Both the position numbers and the translations under genes were made by a program. From positions 1 through 39,139 of the forward strand of contig DYOS01000016.1 in assembly GCA_020720405.1 (NCBI GenBank): a DNA stretch of 39,139 bases, in the 5' to 3' direction. The stretch is from Caldithrix sp. GTDB lineage: Bacteria > Calditrichota > Calditrichia > Calditrichales > Calditrichaceae. Below are positions 16,722 to 26,097 of the stretch, one piece after another. The notes beneath the pieces are model-generated. The model ran no database searches. It had not been told where the DNA came from and saw nothing but the letters and a program-made list of their open reading frames with translations. Each line of letters opens with the position of its first letter. The first letter of the stretch is position 1.

Positions 16722-17921
16722 ATGCCCAGCCAATCCAGATCGGCCAAACTTATCATTTTCATGACCATTTTTATAGACCTGCTTGGCTTCGGCATCATCA
16801 TTCCGATCTTCCCCTTTTTTTTGCAGGATACTTTGCAGAAACCAGAGCTGATCGGCCGGACTCTGGCTTTACTGATGACCATGTTTTCGCTGATGCAGTT
16901 TATTTTTTCACCAATCTGGGGCAGACTCTCGGACCGTATCGGCCGCCGGCCGGTGCTGATGATCAGCCTCTCCGGTTCGGTTATTTCGCATATTGCCCTG
17001 GCTCTCTCCACCTCGGTTACCATGATTTTCCTGTCCCGTATCTTTATGGGCATTTTTGCGGCAACCGTTCCGACGGCCATGGCCTACATATCCGATATCA
17101 CTTCACCTGAAGAACGAACCAAAGGAATGGGTATGGTCGGCGCTGCTTTTGGACTCGGCTTTATCATCGGTCCGGCCATTGGCGGTGTGCTCAGTCCTTA
17201 CGGTTACCGGGTACCGCTTTTCTTTGCCGCCGCCCTTTCCGCCCTGGCTTTGGCCGTGGCTGTATTCAAATTAAAAGAAACGGTAAATATAAAATCCGGA
17301 CAAAGCCTAGCGGGAGATTACCGCCGTTTTAATCTGAAGAATTTGTACCTGGCCCTGCGTCATCCGCAGCTTGGATTGTTATTTTTTATTTTCCTTATGG
17401 TCACCCTGTCCTTTGCCAATCTGGAAACTATTTTCGCTATGTACACCGAGCGCCTTTTTAAATATGATGCCCGCCAGACCGGATATATTTTTGCCTTTAT
17501 CGGGGTGATCAGCGCTACTGTCCAGGGCTTGCTGATCGGCCGGTTATCGGCGCGGTTCGGTGAGGTCCGGCTGGTCACATTCTCAACACTCCTGCTTGGA
17601 ACCGCATTTTTGTTACTACCCATGCAAACCACATTGACCGGATTTTTACTAGTGGTTGGATTGATCTCGGCCAGTATCGGTACACATAATCCTTCTGTCC
17701 TTTCTCTGGTTTCAAAAAATGCCCATCGCGATCAGCAGGGCGGTATTTTGGGCATTAATCAGTCATTTTCTTCACTGGGACGGATTATCGGACCGCTTTG
17801 GGCCGGTTATTTTTTTGACACTTTCGGACCCGGACAGCCGTTCTATTCAGCCGGACTGCTCATCCTTCTGGCCTCTTTTATGTCACTCGGCTTATACCGC
17901 CGGGTGCTGGTGCAGTCCTGA
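16722..17921 (+). CDS. MFS drug/metabolite exporter (TetA/DHA1-like)
   Basis: A 399-residue, 12-segment inner-membrane proton antiporter of the DHA1 type. The family motif A lies in the loop between segments 2 and 3 (GRLSDRIGRRPVL). The antiporter motif C in segment 5 reads GAAFGLGFIIGPAIGG, which points to efflux rather than uptake. The first segment contains IDLLGFGIIIPIFPFF, as in TetA-class exporters, where the Asp-Leu-Leu-Gly-x-Gly pattern is typical. AAAAGGAA is a good ribosome binding site. It is a single gene with no neighbouring TetR-type regulator. The substrate is unknown; tetracycline resistance should not be assumed from the fold alone. Confidence 0.88.
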   Translation: MPSQSRSAKLIIFMTIFIDLLGFGIIIPIFPFFLQDTLQKPELIGRTLALLMTMFSLMQFIFSPIWGRLSDRIGRRPVLMISLSGSVISHIALALSTSVTMIFLSRIFMGIFAATVPTAMAYISDITSPEERTKGMGMVGAAFGLGFIIGPAIGGVLSPYGYRVPLFFAAALSALALAVAVFKLKETVNIKSGQSLAGDYRRFNLKNLYLALRHPQLGLLFFIFLMVTLSFANLETIFAMYTERLFKYDARQTGYIFAFIGVISATVQGLLIGRLSARFGEVRLVTFSTLLLGTAFLLLPMQTTLTGFLLVVGLISASIGTHNPSVLSLVSKNAHRDQQGGILGINQSFSSLGRIIGPLWAGYFFDTFGPGQPFYSAGLLILLASFMSLGLYRRVLVQS

Positions 17922-17958
17922 AGCGATAGAGCGGATATTAAAAATCCCAAAATAAGTC

Positions 17959-17987
17959 TTGATAAAACAAATACAGCTTTCTAATTT
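17959..17987 (+). promoter_or_regulatory. Candidate promoter of the small barrel protein gene
   Basis: TTGATA (17959-17964), a 17-base spacer and TAATTT (17982-17987) lie about 55 bp upstream of the ATG at 18043. The gene has its own strong ribosome binding site and a terminator, so a dedicated promoter is expected here. The call is based on the hexamer match only. Confidence 0.4.
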
Positions 17988-18042
17988 TACAATGTAGTAT
18001 GGCATGCAAAACAGGTCACTGGTTATTTAAAAAGGAGATTTT

Positions 18043-18579
18043 ATGAAGCGTTTATTGGTTGTGCTCATGGTTTTGGGTTTTGTCGGTTTATCTCAGGCCC
18101 AGGGATTAGATTTAGGTTTGAAGTCAATCACCGCTAATGCTGGTGTTGCTTTGCCGTCCGGCAACTGGGATACCGGTTTTGTGGTTGGTGCTGAAGCCAA
18201 TATCGGTGAAGTTTATAATGGGGTTACCCTGCATCCCAATGTAGCTTACTGGAGCTCCAGCTACAGCTGGGATTATTCCGGCAGCTCTGATACTTTTACT
18301 TTGAGTAATATCCGGATCGGTGCAGACGGCCATTATGCTATTGAGCAGGTTCCTGGTATGTTTGCAGGAGCAGGGCTGGGTATAAATTTTGTATCCTGGA
18401 ACTGGGATTACTTTGGTACATCTACGGAATATAGTGAAACCACATTCGGTTTCGATGCCGTTGCCGGTTACGAATTTATGGTGGGTAATTTCGGTGCGGT
18501 TGCCGCTGGCCGTTATTCCACAAGTTCTTATAGTACAATCGAGCTGACCCTCGGCCTTAAATTTGACATGGCCAAATAA
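18043..18579 (+). CDS. Small outer-membrane beta-barrel protein
   Basis: A 178-residue protein with a signal peptide (MKRLLVVLMVLGFVGLSQAQ) and a mature part of alternating aromatic and polar residues (YWSSSYSWDYSGS, FVSWNWDYFG), with repeated Gly and a final strand ELTLGLKFDMAK. This is the pattern of an eight-stranded OmpX/OmpA-type barrel (outer membrane protein beta-barrel domain). AAGGAG precedes the ATG, and the gene has its own promoter candidate and terminator, so it is monocistronic and probably well expressed. The function is unknown; small barrels in this group may act in adhesion or as structural proteins. Confidence 0.75.
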   Translation: MKRLLVVLMVLGFVGLSQAQGLDLGLKSITANAGVALPSGNWDTGFVVGAEANIGEVYNGVTLHPNVAYWSSSYSWDYSGSSDTFTLSNIRIGADGHYAIEQVPGMFAGAGLGINFVSWNWDYFGTSTEYSETTFGFDAVAGYEFMVGNFGAVAAGRYSTSSYSTIELTLGLKFDMAK

Positions 18580-18599
18580 ATATTCTCTTTGAATTTTTA

Positions 18600-18627
18600 A
18601 GCCCGGTTTCCGCCGGGCTTTTTTTTT
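18600..18627 (+). terminator. Intrinsic terminator of the barrel gene
   Basis: The stem GCCCGG (18601-18606), loop TTTCCG and stem CCGGGC (18613-18618) are followed by a run of nine T residues. It starts 20 bases after the stop codon at 18579. Confidence 0.92.
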
Positions 18628-18702
18628 GTTCAATGACAAACCTTAGGTTGAATCTGAAGCGCCGGACTGTTATTTTGTTTACCGTAAAAACAGGGTGTTT
18701 TC

Positions 18703-21700
18703 ATGACCAAACCATTATTTGAATTCCATATCCGCAAAGAATCCCGCCTAAAATACGAAATCGATGACAGTCTTTTTTCTCTGCGCGGCACGCTGATCCA
18801 TATCGATCTCAAATCTGCCCGGCAACTGGCGCTGCAGATGAACAAACTACGCCCGGCGGAAAGCCCGGTCATCTCAGCCGGGCACCTGATTGCCCTGGGT
18901 CTGCTGGATGAGATTTTCCATTTCGCCATACAGCATTACCGGGAAAAAGTTAATCCGGGCATTTTCAACCGGCTTGAGGCTCATCTGAATGAATCCATCA
19001 GCAAGGCCGGATTAAACCAGTTGTTCTTCGATTTTCTGAAGCAATTTCCAACTACAGCCATATACCGCGGCGCAACAACGGCCGTCCGCTACCTGGAACA
19101 GGAAACCGGCGGTTACAGCCACCGCAATGTTACCCTGGAAGAAATTCTGGTTCTTTGGCTGGATAACAGCAACCCGGCCAATCATCCTTTAAGCGAACTA
19201 ATCGATCACACCGACCTGCAGCGCGGCGGTTACTATCCCCGGGCCCTGAATCTGATGGAACAGTTTTTTAGCCAGGAACCAGCCATGGACGGGAAAAATA
19301 AAAGTCTGATCGATTTTCTCATGGCACCAATAAAGACACATCCCTTTGATATTCTGGCCCAGATCCAGGCGATCCGTCGCGAGTGGACTTTTTTACCAGC
19401 CTCGATTCTCGAAAAGCTTCTGTTCAGTCTGGATATCCTGCAGGAAGAGAACAAAGTCCGCTTTGACCCGGCCCTGTTTGGTCCGCCCCCGGCGGCGATT
19501 ACCGAATTTGGTGCCGGCGAATACGCAGAAGCCGAGCAGTTCAGCCCCGACCTGCACTGGATGCCGCGGGTGGTGATGATTGCCAAAAGCACCTATGTCT
19601 GGCTGGATCAACTGAGCCGGCAATTTCAGCGGCCTATCCGCCGCCTTGATGAAATACCCGATGAGGAGCTGCTCCGGCTGAGCACTTTTGGCTTCACCGC
19701 CCTGTGGCTGATTGGTCTATGGGAGCGCAGCACGGTTTCCCGTAAAATCAAACAGATGCGCGGCAATCCCGAAGCAGTTTCTTCGGCCTATTCCCTGGCC
19801 GATTATATTATTGCCGCAGATTTAGGCGGCGAAGAAGCCTACCTGAATCTTAAACACCGGGCCTGGCATTACGGCATCCGTCTGGCCAGCGATATGGTGC
19901 CCAATCACATGGGTATCGATTCGCGCTGGGTGAAGGAACATCCCCATTGGTTTGTGCAGAATGGATATCCGCCATTCCCCGGCTATGGTTATAACAGCGA
20001 AAACCTGAGCGATGACCCGGATTTTGGAATTTACATCGAAGACGGGTATTGGACCGAGAGTGATGCGGCCGTTGTCTTTAAATTTACTGATCAGCGCAAT
20101 GGCGAGACCCGTTTTATTTATCACGGTAACGACGGCACATCCATGCCCTGGAATGATACTGCACAGTTGAATTACCTGATGCCGGAAGTCCGGGAGGCGG
20201 TTATTCAGACCATCCTCCATGTGGCCCGCAAGTTCCCGGTTATCCGCTTTGATGCGGCCATGACTCTGGCCAAAAAACATTACCAGCGTCTGTGGTTTCC
20301 GTTACCCGGCCATGGCGGCGACATTCCTTCCCGGGCCGAGCATGCCCTGACCCAGGAAGATTTTGACCGGGCTTTTCCGGTTGAGTTCTGGCGGGAAGTG
20401 GTTGACCGGGTGGCGAAGGAAGTTCCGGACACGCTGCTCCTGGCGGAGGCCTTCTGGATGATGGAAGGTTATTTCGTCCGCACCCTGGGCATGCACCGGG
20501 TTTATAACAGCGCCTTTATGAATATGCTTAAAAATGAGGAAAATTATAAATACCGCCAATCGATAAAAAATGTCCTCGATTTTAACCCGCAGATTCTGAA
20601 ACGCTATGTCAATTTTATGAATAACCCCGATGAAGAAACCGCGGTTAACCAGTTCGGTAAAGATGATAAATATTTCGGCGTCTGTCTGCTGATGAGCACC
20701 ATGCCCGGTTTACCTATGTTTGGTCATGGCCAGATTGAAGGATTTGCCGAAAAATACGGCATGGAATATAAGCGCGCCTACTGGAATGAGCAGCCTGATC
20801 AGCACCTGATTGAGCGCCATCAGCGGGATATTTTTCCGCTGTTACGCAAACGATACCTGTTCAGTGAAGTTGAAAATTTTCTGCTGTATGATGTACACAA
20901 TTCCTTCGGACAGGTAAATGAAGATGTATTTGCCTACAGTAACAGGTATGGCGCCGAAGCAGCGCTGGTTCTGTACAATAACAAATTCGACCACGCCTCC
21001 GGCTGGGTGCGCAATGCCGCCCCGTACCGGATCGGTGATCAGGTTATTTTTATGGACCTGGCCCGCGGTCTGGGCATTGATGACGATTTCTCCGGATTTG
21101 TTATTTTCCGCGAAGCGGTCAGCGGTTTGGAATTCATCCGTCAGGCCTGGCAGATCCGGGAAAAAGGCATGTTTGTCGATCTGGCTGCCTTTAAGTACCA
21201 GGTTTTTATGGATTTCCGGAAAATTGGCTTAAACCGTGAATGGGCGGAATTTGAACAAAATCTAAGCGGCCGGGGTGTTCCCGATATGAATGCAGCTTTT
21301 CTGAGATTTCAGTACCAGCCCATTCTTGATGCCGCTTACGAAGCATTAAACCCGGGCAGTGTTCAGTGGCTTTGGAGCGAACCGGTAAATGCAGAGATCA
21401 GAGATGAGGTCCGCAAAACCTTTCTTGAAAAGAAAAAAATATGGCTTGAGGCACTTGACCAGTTTAATGCCCTGCGCCCGGTTCAGGCAGATGGAATGGA
21501 ACAGCGCTACTCCTGCTGGCGGAAACTGAGTTACCTGCTGATAAATGATAAAAGCGGTAAAATATCAAAAACCCATACCGGGCAGATCAGCAAATGGTTT
21601 GACTGCCGGCAGTCATCCACGCTGTGCACAGAAATGCTCGTTTCATTTCTTTTCATTTCTGCCATCGACATGCGGCAGGTCGATTTGCCGGCCAATATCC

Positions 21701-22101
21701 TGCTTAGGGAAGCCTGGCGGGATTATGACGACATCAGCACTGCGCTGCCTCTTTTCCAGACCCTGATCAGCCTGCCGGAGGCTATGTTCACCATCGGAGA
21801 TTACCTTTCAACCGAAAGTCTGCTTAATATCTTCAGCATCGGTGAGGTGCGCACATATCTGCAAATGCACCGCTGGCAAAATGATGTTTACGTCCATAAA
21901 GAATCCTATGAAAACCTGCTCAAGGCTTTGGCTGTTTTTAATATTCTGAACGAGGGTTTTGAGGAGACCAGCGGTAAGATTCGTCATAAAACGGTATCTG
22001 ATATTCTGCGCAGATATGAGGTACTTGTTCTTGAAGCAGGACAGGTTTCCTACAATATCAACCGCATATTTGCCGATCTGCGTCTGAACGGCAAATTATA
22101 A
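18703..22101 (+). CDS. Large cytoplasmic GH13 (alpha-amylase-family) protein with unknown N-terminal region
   Basis: An 1132-residue protein without signal peptide, acting on alpha-glucans or maltooligosaccharides inside the cell. The GH13 TIM barrel occupies about residues 325-690: region I is DMVPNHMG (397-404), region II is VIRFDAAM with nucleophile Asp517, region III is LLAEAFW with acid/base Glu582, and region IV is VNFMNNPDEE with the third acid at Asp643. In region IV the usual N-H-D is N-P-D. Phe-Gly-His-Gly-Gln-Ile follows at 673-678, as in amylosucrase- or maltosyltransferase-like members. The first 320 residues are helical and match nothing I recognise; 440 further residues follow the barrel. 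Whether it hydrolyses or transfers is not clear. The next gene starts one base after its stop, so they form an operon. Confidence 0.85.
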   Translation: MTKPLFEFHIRKESRLKYEIDDSLFSLRGTLIHIDLKSARQLALQMNKLRPAESPVISAGHLIALGLLDEIFHFAIQHYREKVNPGIFNRLEAHLNESISKAGLNQLFFDFLKQFPTTAIYRGATTAVRYLEQETGGYSHRNVTLEEILVLWLDNSNPANHPLSELIDHTDLQRGGYYPRALNLMEQFFSQEPAMDGKNKSLIDFLMAPIKTHPFDILAQIQAIRREWTFLPASILEKLLFSLDILQEENKVRFDPALFGPPPAAITEFGAGEYAEAEQFSPDLHWMPRVVMIAKSTYVWLDQLSRQFQRPIRRLDEIPDEELLRLSTFGFTALWLIGLWERSTVSRKIKQMRGNPEAVSSAYSLADYIIAADLGGEEAYLNLKHRAWHYGIRLASDMVPNHMGIDSRWVKEHPHWFVQNGYPPFPGYGYNSENLSDDPDFGIYIEDGYWTESDAAVVFKFTDQRNGETRFIYHGNDGTSMPWNDTAQLNYLMPEVREAVIQTILHVARKFPVIRFDAAMTLAKKHYQRLWFPLPGHGGDIPSRAEHALTQEDFDRAFPVEFWREVVDRVAKEVPDTLLLAEAFWMMEGYFVRTLGMHRVYNSAFMNMLKNEENYKYRQSIKNVLDFNPQILKRYVNFMNNPDEETAVNQFGKDDKYFGVCLLMSTMPGLPMFGHGQIEGFAEKYGMEYKRAYWNEQPDQHLIERHQRDIFPLLRKRYLFSEVENFLLYDVHNSFGQVNEDVFAYSNRYGAEAALVLYNNKFDHASGWVRNAAPYRIGDQVIFMDLARGLGIDDDFSGFVIFREAVSGLEFIRQAWQIREKGMFVDLAAFKYQVFMDFRKIGLNREWAEFEQNLSGRGVPDMNAAFLRFQYQPILDAAYEALNPGSVQWLWSEPVNAEIRDEVRKTFLEKKKIWLEALDQFNALRPVQADGMEQRYSCWRKLSYLLINDKSGKISKTHTGQISKWFDCRQSSTLCTEMLVSFLFISAIDMRQVDLPANILLREAWRDYDDISTALPLFQTLISLPEAMFTIGDYLSTESLLNIFSIGEVRTYLQMHRWQNDVYVHKESYENLLKALAVFNILNEGFEETSGKIRHKTVSDILRRYEVLVLEAGQVSYNINRIFADLRLNGKL

Positions 22102-22102
22102 T

Positions 22103-22582
22103 ATGCTCCGCCGGGACCGGGAAATATCCAACAAGTCTGAGATTGAGGCGATTTTACATAATTGTCTGCTGCTTCACCTGGCCATGAGCGATGGCGATCA
22201 GCCTTACCTTGTACCTCTTTCCTATGGCTTCGACGGCCAGAATATTTATTTTCATTCAGCCCGAACCGGGCGAAAGCTGGATATTCTTAAAAAAAATGCC
22301 AAGGTCTGTTTTCAGGTCGGGCAAAAAGTTGAACTGGTCACTGACACTGAAAATGCCTGTGACTGGAGTTTCCGTTACGAAAGCGTAATTGGCTTTGGCC
22401 GGGCCGAAGAATTGACCGACCCCGGTCAGCGCCAGGCTGCCCTAAACCATATTATGCAGCATTATTCGGGACGGGATTGGACTTTTCCGCAGTCCAGTCT
22501 GAACCGAACCAGTGTTTGGCAGATCCGCATTGATGAAATGAGCGGCAAACGATCTGAGGCGAAGGGCGGCGGGCAAAATTAA
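22103..22582 (+). CDS. Pyridoxamine 5'-phosphate oxidase-fold flavin-binding protein (Nim-like)
   Basis: A 159-residue split-barrel protein of the FMN-binding PPOX/NimA group. It begins LRRDREISNKSEIEAILHNCLLLHLAMSDGDQPYLVPLSYGFDG, which matches the strand-helix-strand start of the family. It continues with IYFHSARTGRKLDILKKNAKVCFQV and the SVIGFGRAEEL segment, where the flavin is usually bound. The conserved Arg/Lys pair in HSARTGRK contacts the FMN phosphate in relatives. Members include nitroimidazole reductases and heme-binding proteins, so the substrate is open. Its ATG lies one base after the GH13 stop, so it is co-transcribed. Its stop codon overlaps that of the convergent TPR gene in the sequence TTAA. 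Confidence 0.83.
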   Translation: MLRRDREISNKSEIEAILHNCLLLHLAMSDGDQPYLVPLSYGFDGQNIYFHSARTGRKLDILKKNAKVCFQVGQKVELVTDTENACDWSFRYESVIGFGRAEELTDPGQRQAALNHIMQHYSGRDWTFPQSSLNRTSVWQIRIDEMSGKRSEAKGGGQN

Positions 22583-23328
22583 GATTCGAGAATCTGCATA
22601 TAGCCGTAGTAGAACAGGTTGTCAATCCGATCCAGCTTACGCAGATCGTTACGAACCTGCTCCGAAGAGGTGTGAAAATTTATCGGATAATTTGGGTAAA
22701 GTGACGGGTTTTTCTTCGGTTTTGGCGAGACATCATTGGTCAGGTCAATCAGGTACAGGGCGTTATAAAAATAGGTCCGGGCCAGGTTAAATTCGCCAGT
22801 ATTCATTAAACAAAGGCCTTTAAGGTGGGTCAGAGCTGCCGAAGAATTATTGGCGGGCAGGGCCAGATTAAGCGCCGACAAAGCATCCTCATATCTGCCT
22901 TCTTCAAATAATATAACCGCTGCCAGATAATTAAAGTAATCATCATCCGGATATTCTCTATAGATATTCATCATATATTCCAGATAGCGGGTGCGGTATT
23001 CTTCCCAGGCAATCCGGCTGTTTATTTCAAAAATCTGGCGAACCAGTTGTTTATTGACATCCAGGTTTGTTTCCCGGGCATTCAGCTGGGAGTAAATCTT
23101 GAAGGTGCGTTCGAAATTCATCGGTTCATCTTCAAACAGGTCCGGTGCTTCCGTTTTGGGGCGGTTTTGTATTTTTTCAACTTCTTCAGGGTTATTGCGC
23201 TGAAAAACCTCGTTGCCGATTTCAAAAATTTCGTAAACCGCTTCAAGGGTGAAATTCATGCTGAACGCCCGTTTGCGGAAGGTTTCAAAAATTTCGGTGA
23301 TTGACTTATCGATGTTCAGGTTTCTCAT
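22579..23328 (-). CDS. Hypothetical TPR-containing protein coupled to the amylase lipoprotein gene
   Basis: A 249-residue protein with no signal peptide. A central run of helices around residues 125-195 reads as two or three tetratricopeptide units: PDDDYFNYLAAVILFEEGRYEDALSALNLAL and ALTHLKGLCLMNTGEFNLARTYFYNALYL. The N-terminal 120 residues are helical and charged (FEIGNEVFQRNNPEEVEKIQ). The rest is unassigned. Two ATG codons compete, 23331 and 23328; GGAAG is too close to the first, so the second is preferred. The start overlaps the end of the GH13 lipoprotein gene by more than 20 bases, indicating translational coupling. It may be a scaffold or assembly partner; that is an inference from context. 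Confidence 0.75.
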   Translation of the reverse strand: MRNLNIDKSITEIFETFRKRAFSMNFTLEAVYEIFEIGNEVFQRNNPEEVEKIQNRPKTEAPDLFEDEPMNFERTFKIYSQLNARETNLDVNKQLVRQIFEINSRIAWEEYRTRYLEYMMNIYREYPDDDYFNYLAAVILFEEGRYEDALSALNLALPANNSSAALTHLKGLCLMNTGEFNLARTYFYNALYLIDLTNDVSPKPKKNPSLYPNYPINFHTSSEQVRNDLRKLDRIDNLFYYGYMQILES

Positions 23329-25990
23329 CATCTTCCAACTTGTATAGTATGAACCCGCCTGGATTTAACAACACCTGGTTATCCCTGAGTTCTTTTCCGT
23401 TCTCTAACAGAATAGTCGAGTGGGAAAACGGAACTTTAAACAAAACAGGTCTCAACCGGTCAAAATTAATACCAACACCGACCCTGTTTTTATCTTTAAC
23501 CAGATTATAATGCCAGAATCCGCGTTCGTTATCAATAGAAAGATTGATCAATTGACCGTTGCGCACAGCCGGATTCGACTGTCGGAAATTAACCAGTGTG
23601 GTATAGAAATCAAGCCAGCGCCTGTTAATTTTGTGTTCAAACCAGGGTCGCATTTCCCGTTCCCCGGCCTCCTGACCGTAATAGAGCATGGGAGTTGCCC
23701 CGGGCAAAGAAAACATAATCACTGCCATCTGGCGGGTTATTTTTGTACCGAATCGCTGCCCGAATCTGGGTAAATCATGGTTTTCCAGGTAGCGCAGACT
23801 GCGCGCTCCGGGCGGGTAATTGGTTTTGTTTTTATCCCAGGCCAGGGCTAAGGCTGAAACCGGTTTCTGACCCGAAGCAACATCGATAACAGCACCATAA
23901 AAATCAGTATCGTATGAGACATCAAAGGCCTGCTGATGAAAATTTGCCGAACGCGGCAGAACTTCATTGATCAGAACGCAACCGGGATTGAGCTTTTTGA
24001 CTTCTCTGCGGAATTCCTGCCAGAAATCCAAAGGCACCGCCCAGGCCACATCACAACGAAAGCCATCCACGCCAAGGCTGAGCCAGAACCGGGCCGATTC
24101 CAGAATCTCCCGGCGCACAGAAAGAGAATTAAAATTCAGATTGACCAGAGTATCCCAATCATTATGGTGTTCCCACCAGCCATCCGGCCGCCAGTAAAAC
24201 CAGGGCCGGAAGGGTGAATCCGGGTTGGTCAGGGCGGCCCGGACAAAAGGATGCTGATCAGAAAGATGATTGCCGACAAAATCGAAAATGATCCTAAAAC
24301 CCTGCTCATGAGCGAGACGGATAAAATTTTTATAATCCTCCAGCCGGCCATAATCTTTGTTTAGTTCAAAAAGATCAGCCGGCGCATAGCCATGATCGGT
24401 CGGGCTGTCATAAAGCGGCATCAGCCAGAGCGTGTTTATGCCAAGCTTTGCTAAATAATCAAACTGGCGGATCAGCCCGCTCAGATTACCCTCTTCTGAA
24501 AATCTGCGGACAAATACTTCATAAATCACCGCCTCGTCAAACCAGGCCGGTGCTGCTTCGTAATCAAAAACTTCGGTCTGGTCAAAATGCCGGATCAGCA
24601 GCATCAGCGGATGAGCAGAATTAGCGGAGTGAGCATAGAAAAAATAGCTGCCCGGTTTATTACGCCGGTCAAACCAGAGCGTGTTTCGCTCCTGCCCAAA
24701 CCGGACCGGACCGTTATTCCGGTCACTGTTGATTTCAATCCGTTCAGCACCTTCAACGTCCACCCTGAATTCCGTTTCGTTTTGCCGGAACGGACCGAGG
24801 CGCAGGGAGTCTCCGGTTTCCGGTCTGATTTCCAGAACTGAATTATAACCCGAATGACCATCGGGGACGTGTTTTTGCGCGCCTGGATCGGCCAGCCAGA
24901 TCGAATCGTTGATGACAAATTTATACTCGTAAACACCACCCGGCAGCTCGGCTTGTATCTCCCAACGCCTGCCATTCGGGGCCAGCATCATCTGGTTTGG
25001 GTTCCACTGATTAAATTCACCGGCCAGGGCAACTTTGTGAACAGGAAAACTGAACTGGTCTGTTTCCAGAACAAGGCTTTGGCTTCCTGGCCGCTGGCCG
25101 GTAATTAGGACATCTGTGATATCACGGCTAACCTGGCCAAGGCGGTCGGTAACGGAAAGTTCAAAACTGTAGCGGCCGGTTTGAGCGGCTGTAAAAAATG
25201 GATTCAAAGTGGTGTCTGAAGATAGATTGACCCGGGCCGGGCCGGCGGTTTGTTTCCAGTGCAGACTCAGATTTTCTTCCCTGTCGGCATCGCAGCTCAA
25301 CCCGGCGGACAGGACGGCCTTTTCGGCGCTCCTGGTGAAGATATGATAACCGGCTTCGGCCAGCGGTGGACTATTTTCCCGGTCCATCAGCCAAAGCCCT
25401 TCACGGAGAAGCAATTGCCGGCCGCCATCAGAATGGATAGCAGCGCTGAACCGGGCCAGACCATCCTCAGTTTCGGGCAGAGCTGCTGAATACAAACCCG
25501 GGGATTTTTCTCTGAAATCAACGGGCTGACCATTTATTTTAAAAATGATCTTTATCCCCGATAGCGGTGACACGGTTATCCAAATGGAATCCTGCCCAGC
25601 GCTTATTCTGCTGCCGTCAGCCGGAAGAATTTTTATGGTCGGCTGAATTTTTTCCCCGGCATAAAAATATGAATTGGAGTGTTCACCGCCATAGTTGAAA
25701 TTTTCCGGATCTTTTAGTACCCGCTGTTGATTCAGAACAAACCGGTACTGATGCCAGCCGGTATCAACAACCACCGGCGCCGTCCAGATGCCGTCGCCAT
25801 CCGCATCAGCCAGCCGGTTCCAGCTCCGCTGCCAGCGGTTAAAGTCACCCATAACGTACAGTGAATGGATTTGCACGCTGCGCTGGCGATTATCAAATTG
25901 AAAAGTGTAAATGGTTTTCTGCTCCAGCTTGTGGCAGCCCTGGAAAAGCAAAGCCGTCAGTGCGATGAGGAGATAGTAGCGCTGAATCAT
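23306..25990 (-). CDS. Surface GH13 alpha-amylase lipoprotein with two glycogen-binding-type modules
   Basis: An 894-residue secreted amylase. The start at 25990 (MIQRYYLLIALTALLFQGC) gives a lipoprotein signal with Cys19; a frame from 26044 has no signal. In order: a CBM48/AMPK-type module (about residues 40-115, VMGDFNRWQ), a middle beta region, a PKD-like domain (about 215-310), a second CBM48-like module (about 320-395, LAGEFNQWNPN) and a GH13 catalytic domain from about 487. Catalytic residues are Asp647 (GFRCDVAW), Glu676 (LINEVLP) and Asp739 (ENHDLPR); the first region is FDFVGNHL. It should degrade starch or glycogen at the cell surface, supplying oligosaccharides to intracellular enzymes such as the neighbouring large GH13. 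The gene overlaps the TPR gene downstream. Confidence 0.9.
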   Translation of the reverse strand: MIQRYYLLIALTALLFQGCHKLEQKTIYTFQFDNRQRSVQIHSLYVMGDFNRWQRSWNRLADADGDGIWTAPVVVDTGWHQYRFVLNQQRVLKDPENFNYGGEHSNSYFYAGEKIQPTIKILPADGSRISAGQDSIWITVSPLSGIKIIFKINGQPVDFREKSPGLYSAALPETEDGLARFSAAIHSDGGRQLLLREGLWLMDRENSPPLAEAGYHIFTRSAEKAVLSAGLSCDADREENLSLHWKQTAGPARVNLSSDTTLNPFFTAAQTGRYSFELSVTDRLGQVSRDITDVLITGQRPGSQSLVLETDQFSFPVHKVALAGEFNQWNPNQMMLAPNGRRWEIQAELPGGVYEYKFVINDSIWLADPGAQKHVPDGHSGYNSVLEIRPETGDSLRLGPFRQNETEFRVDVEGAERIEINSDRNNGPVRFGQERNTLWFDRRNKPGSYFFYAHSANSAHPLMLLIRHFDQTEVFDYEAAPAWFDEAVIYEVFVRRFSEEGNLSGLIRQFDYLAKLGINTLWLMPLYDSPTDHGYAPADLFELNKDYGRLEDYKNFIRLAHEQGFRIIFDFVGNHLSDQHPFVRAALTNPDSPFRPWFYWRPDGWWEHHNDWDTLVNLNFNSLSVRREILESARFWLSLGVDGFRCDVAWAVPLDFWQEFRREVKKLNPGCVLINEVLPRSANFHQQAFDVSYDTDFYGAVIDVASGQKPVSALALAWDKNKTNYPPGARSLRYLENHDLPRFGQRFGTKITRQMAVIMFSLPGATPMLYYGQEAGEREMRPWFEHKINRRWLDFYTTLVNFRQSNPAVRNGQLINLSIDNERGFWHYNLVKDKNRVGVGINFDRLRPVLFKVPFSHSTILLENGKELRDNQVLLNPGGFILYKLEDDEKPEHR

Positions 25991-26097
25991 TTTTTCCCTT
26001 TTTTCGTCGGCTGTAAAAGTAATCACCATTAAAAGCAGTGGCAATATGAAGGCCGATCGGTTAAATTTTTAAAAGATAATTTCAGAAAGGATTAAAT

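Noticed and set aside
19822-20280. Minus-strand open frame of 152 codons inside the large GH13 gene.
   Set aside because: It is antisense to the catalytic domain, whose motifs are unmistakable, and shows no start signal.
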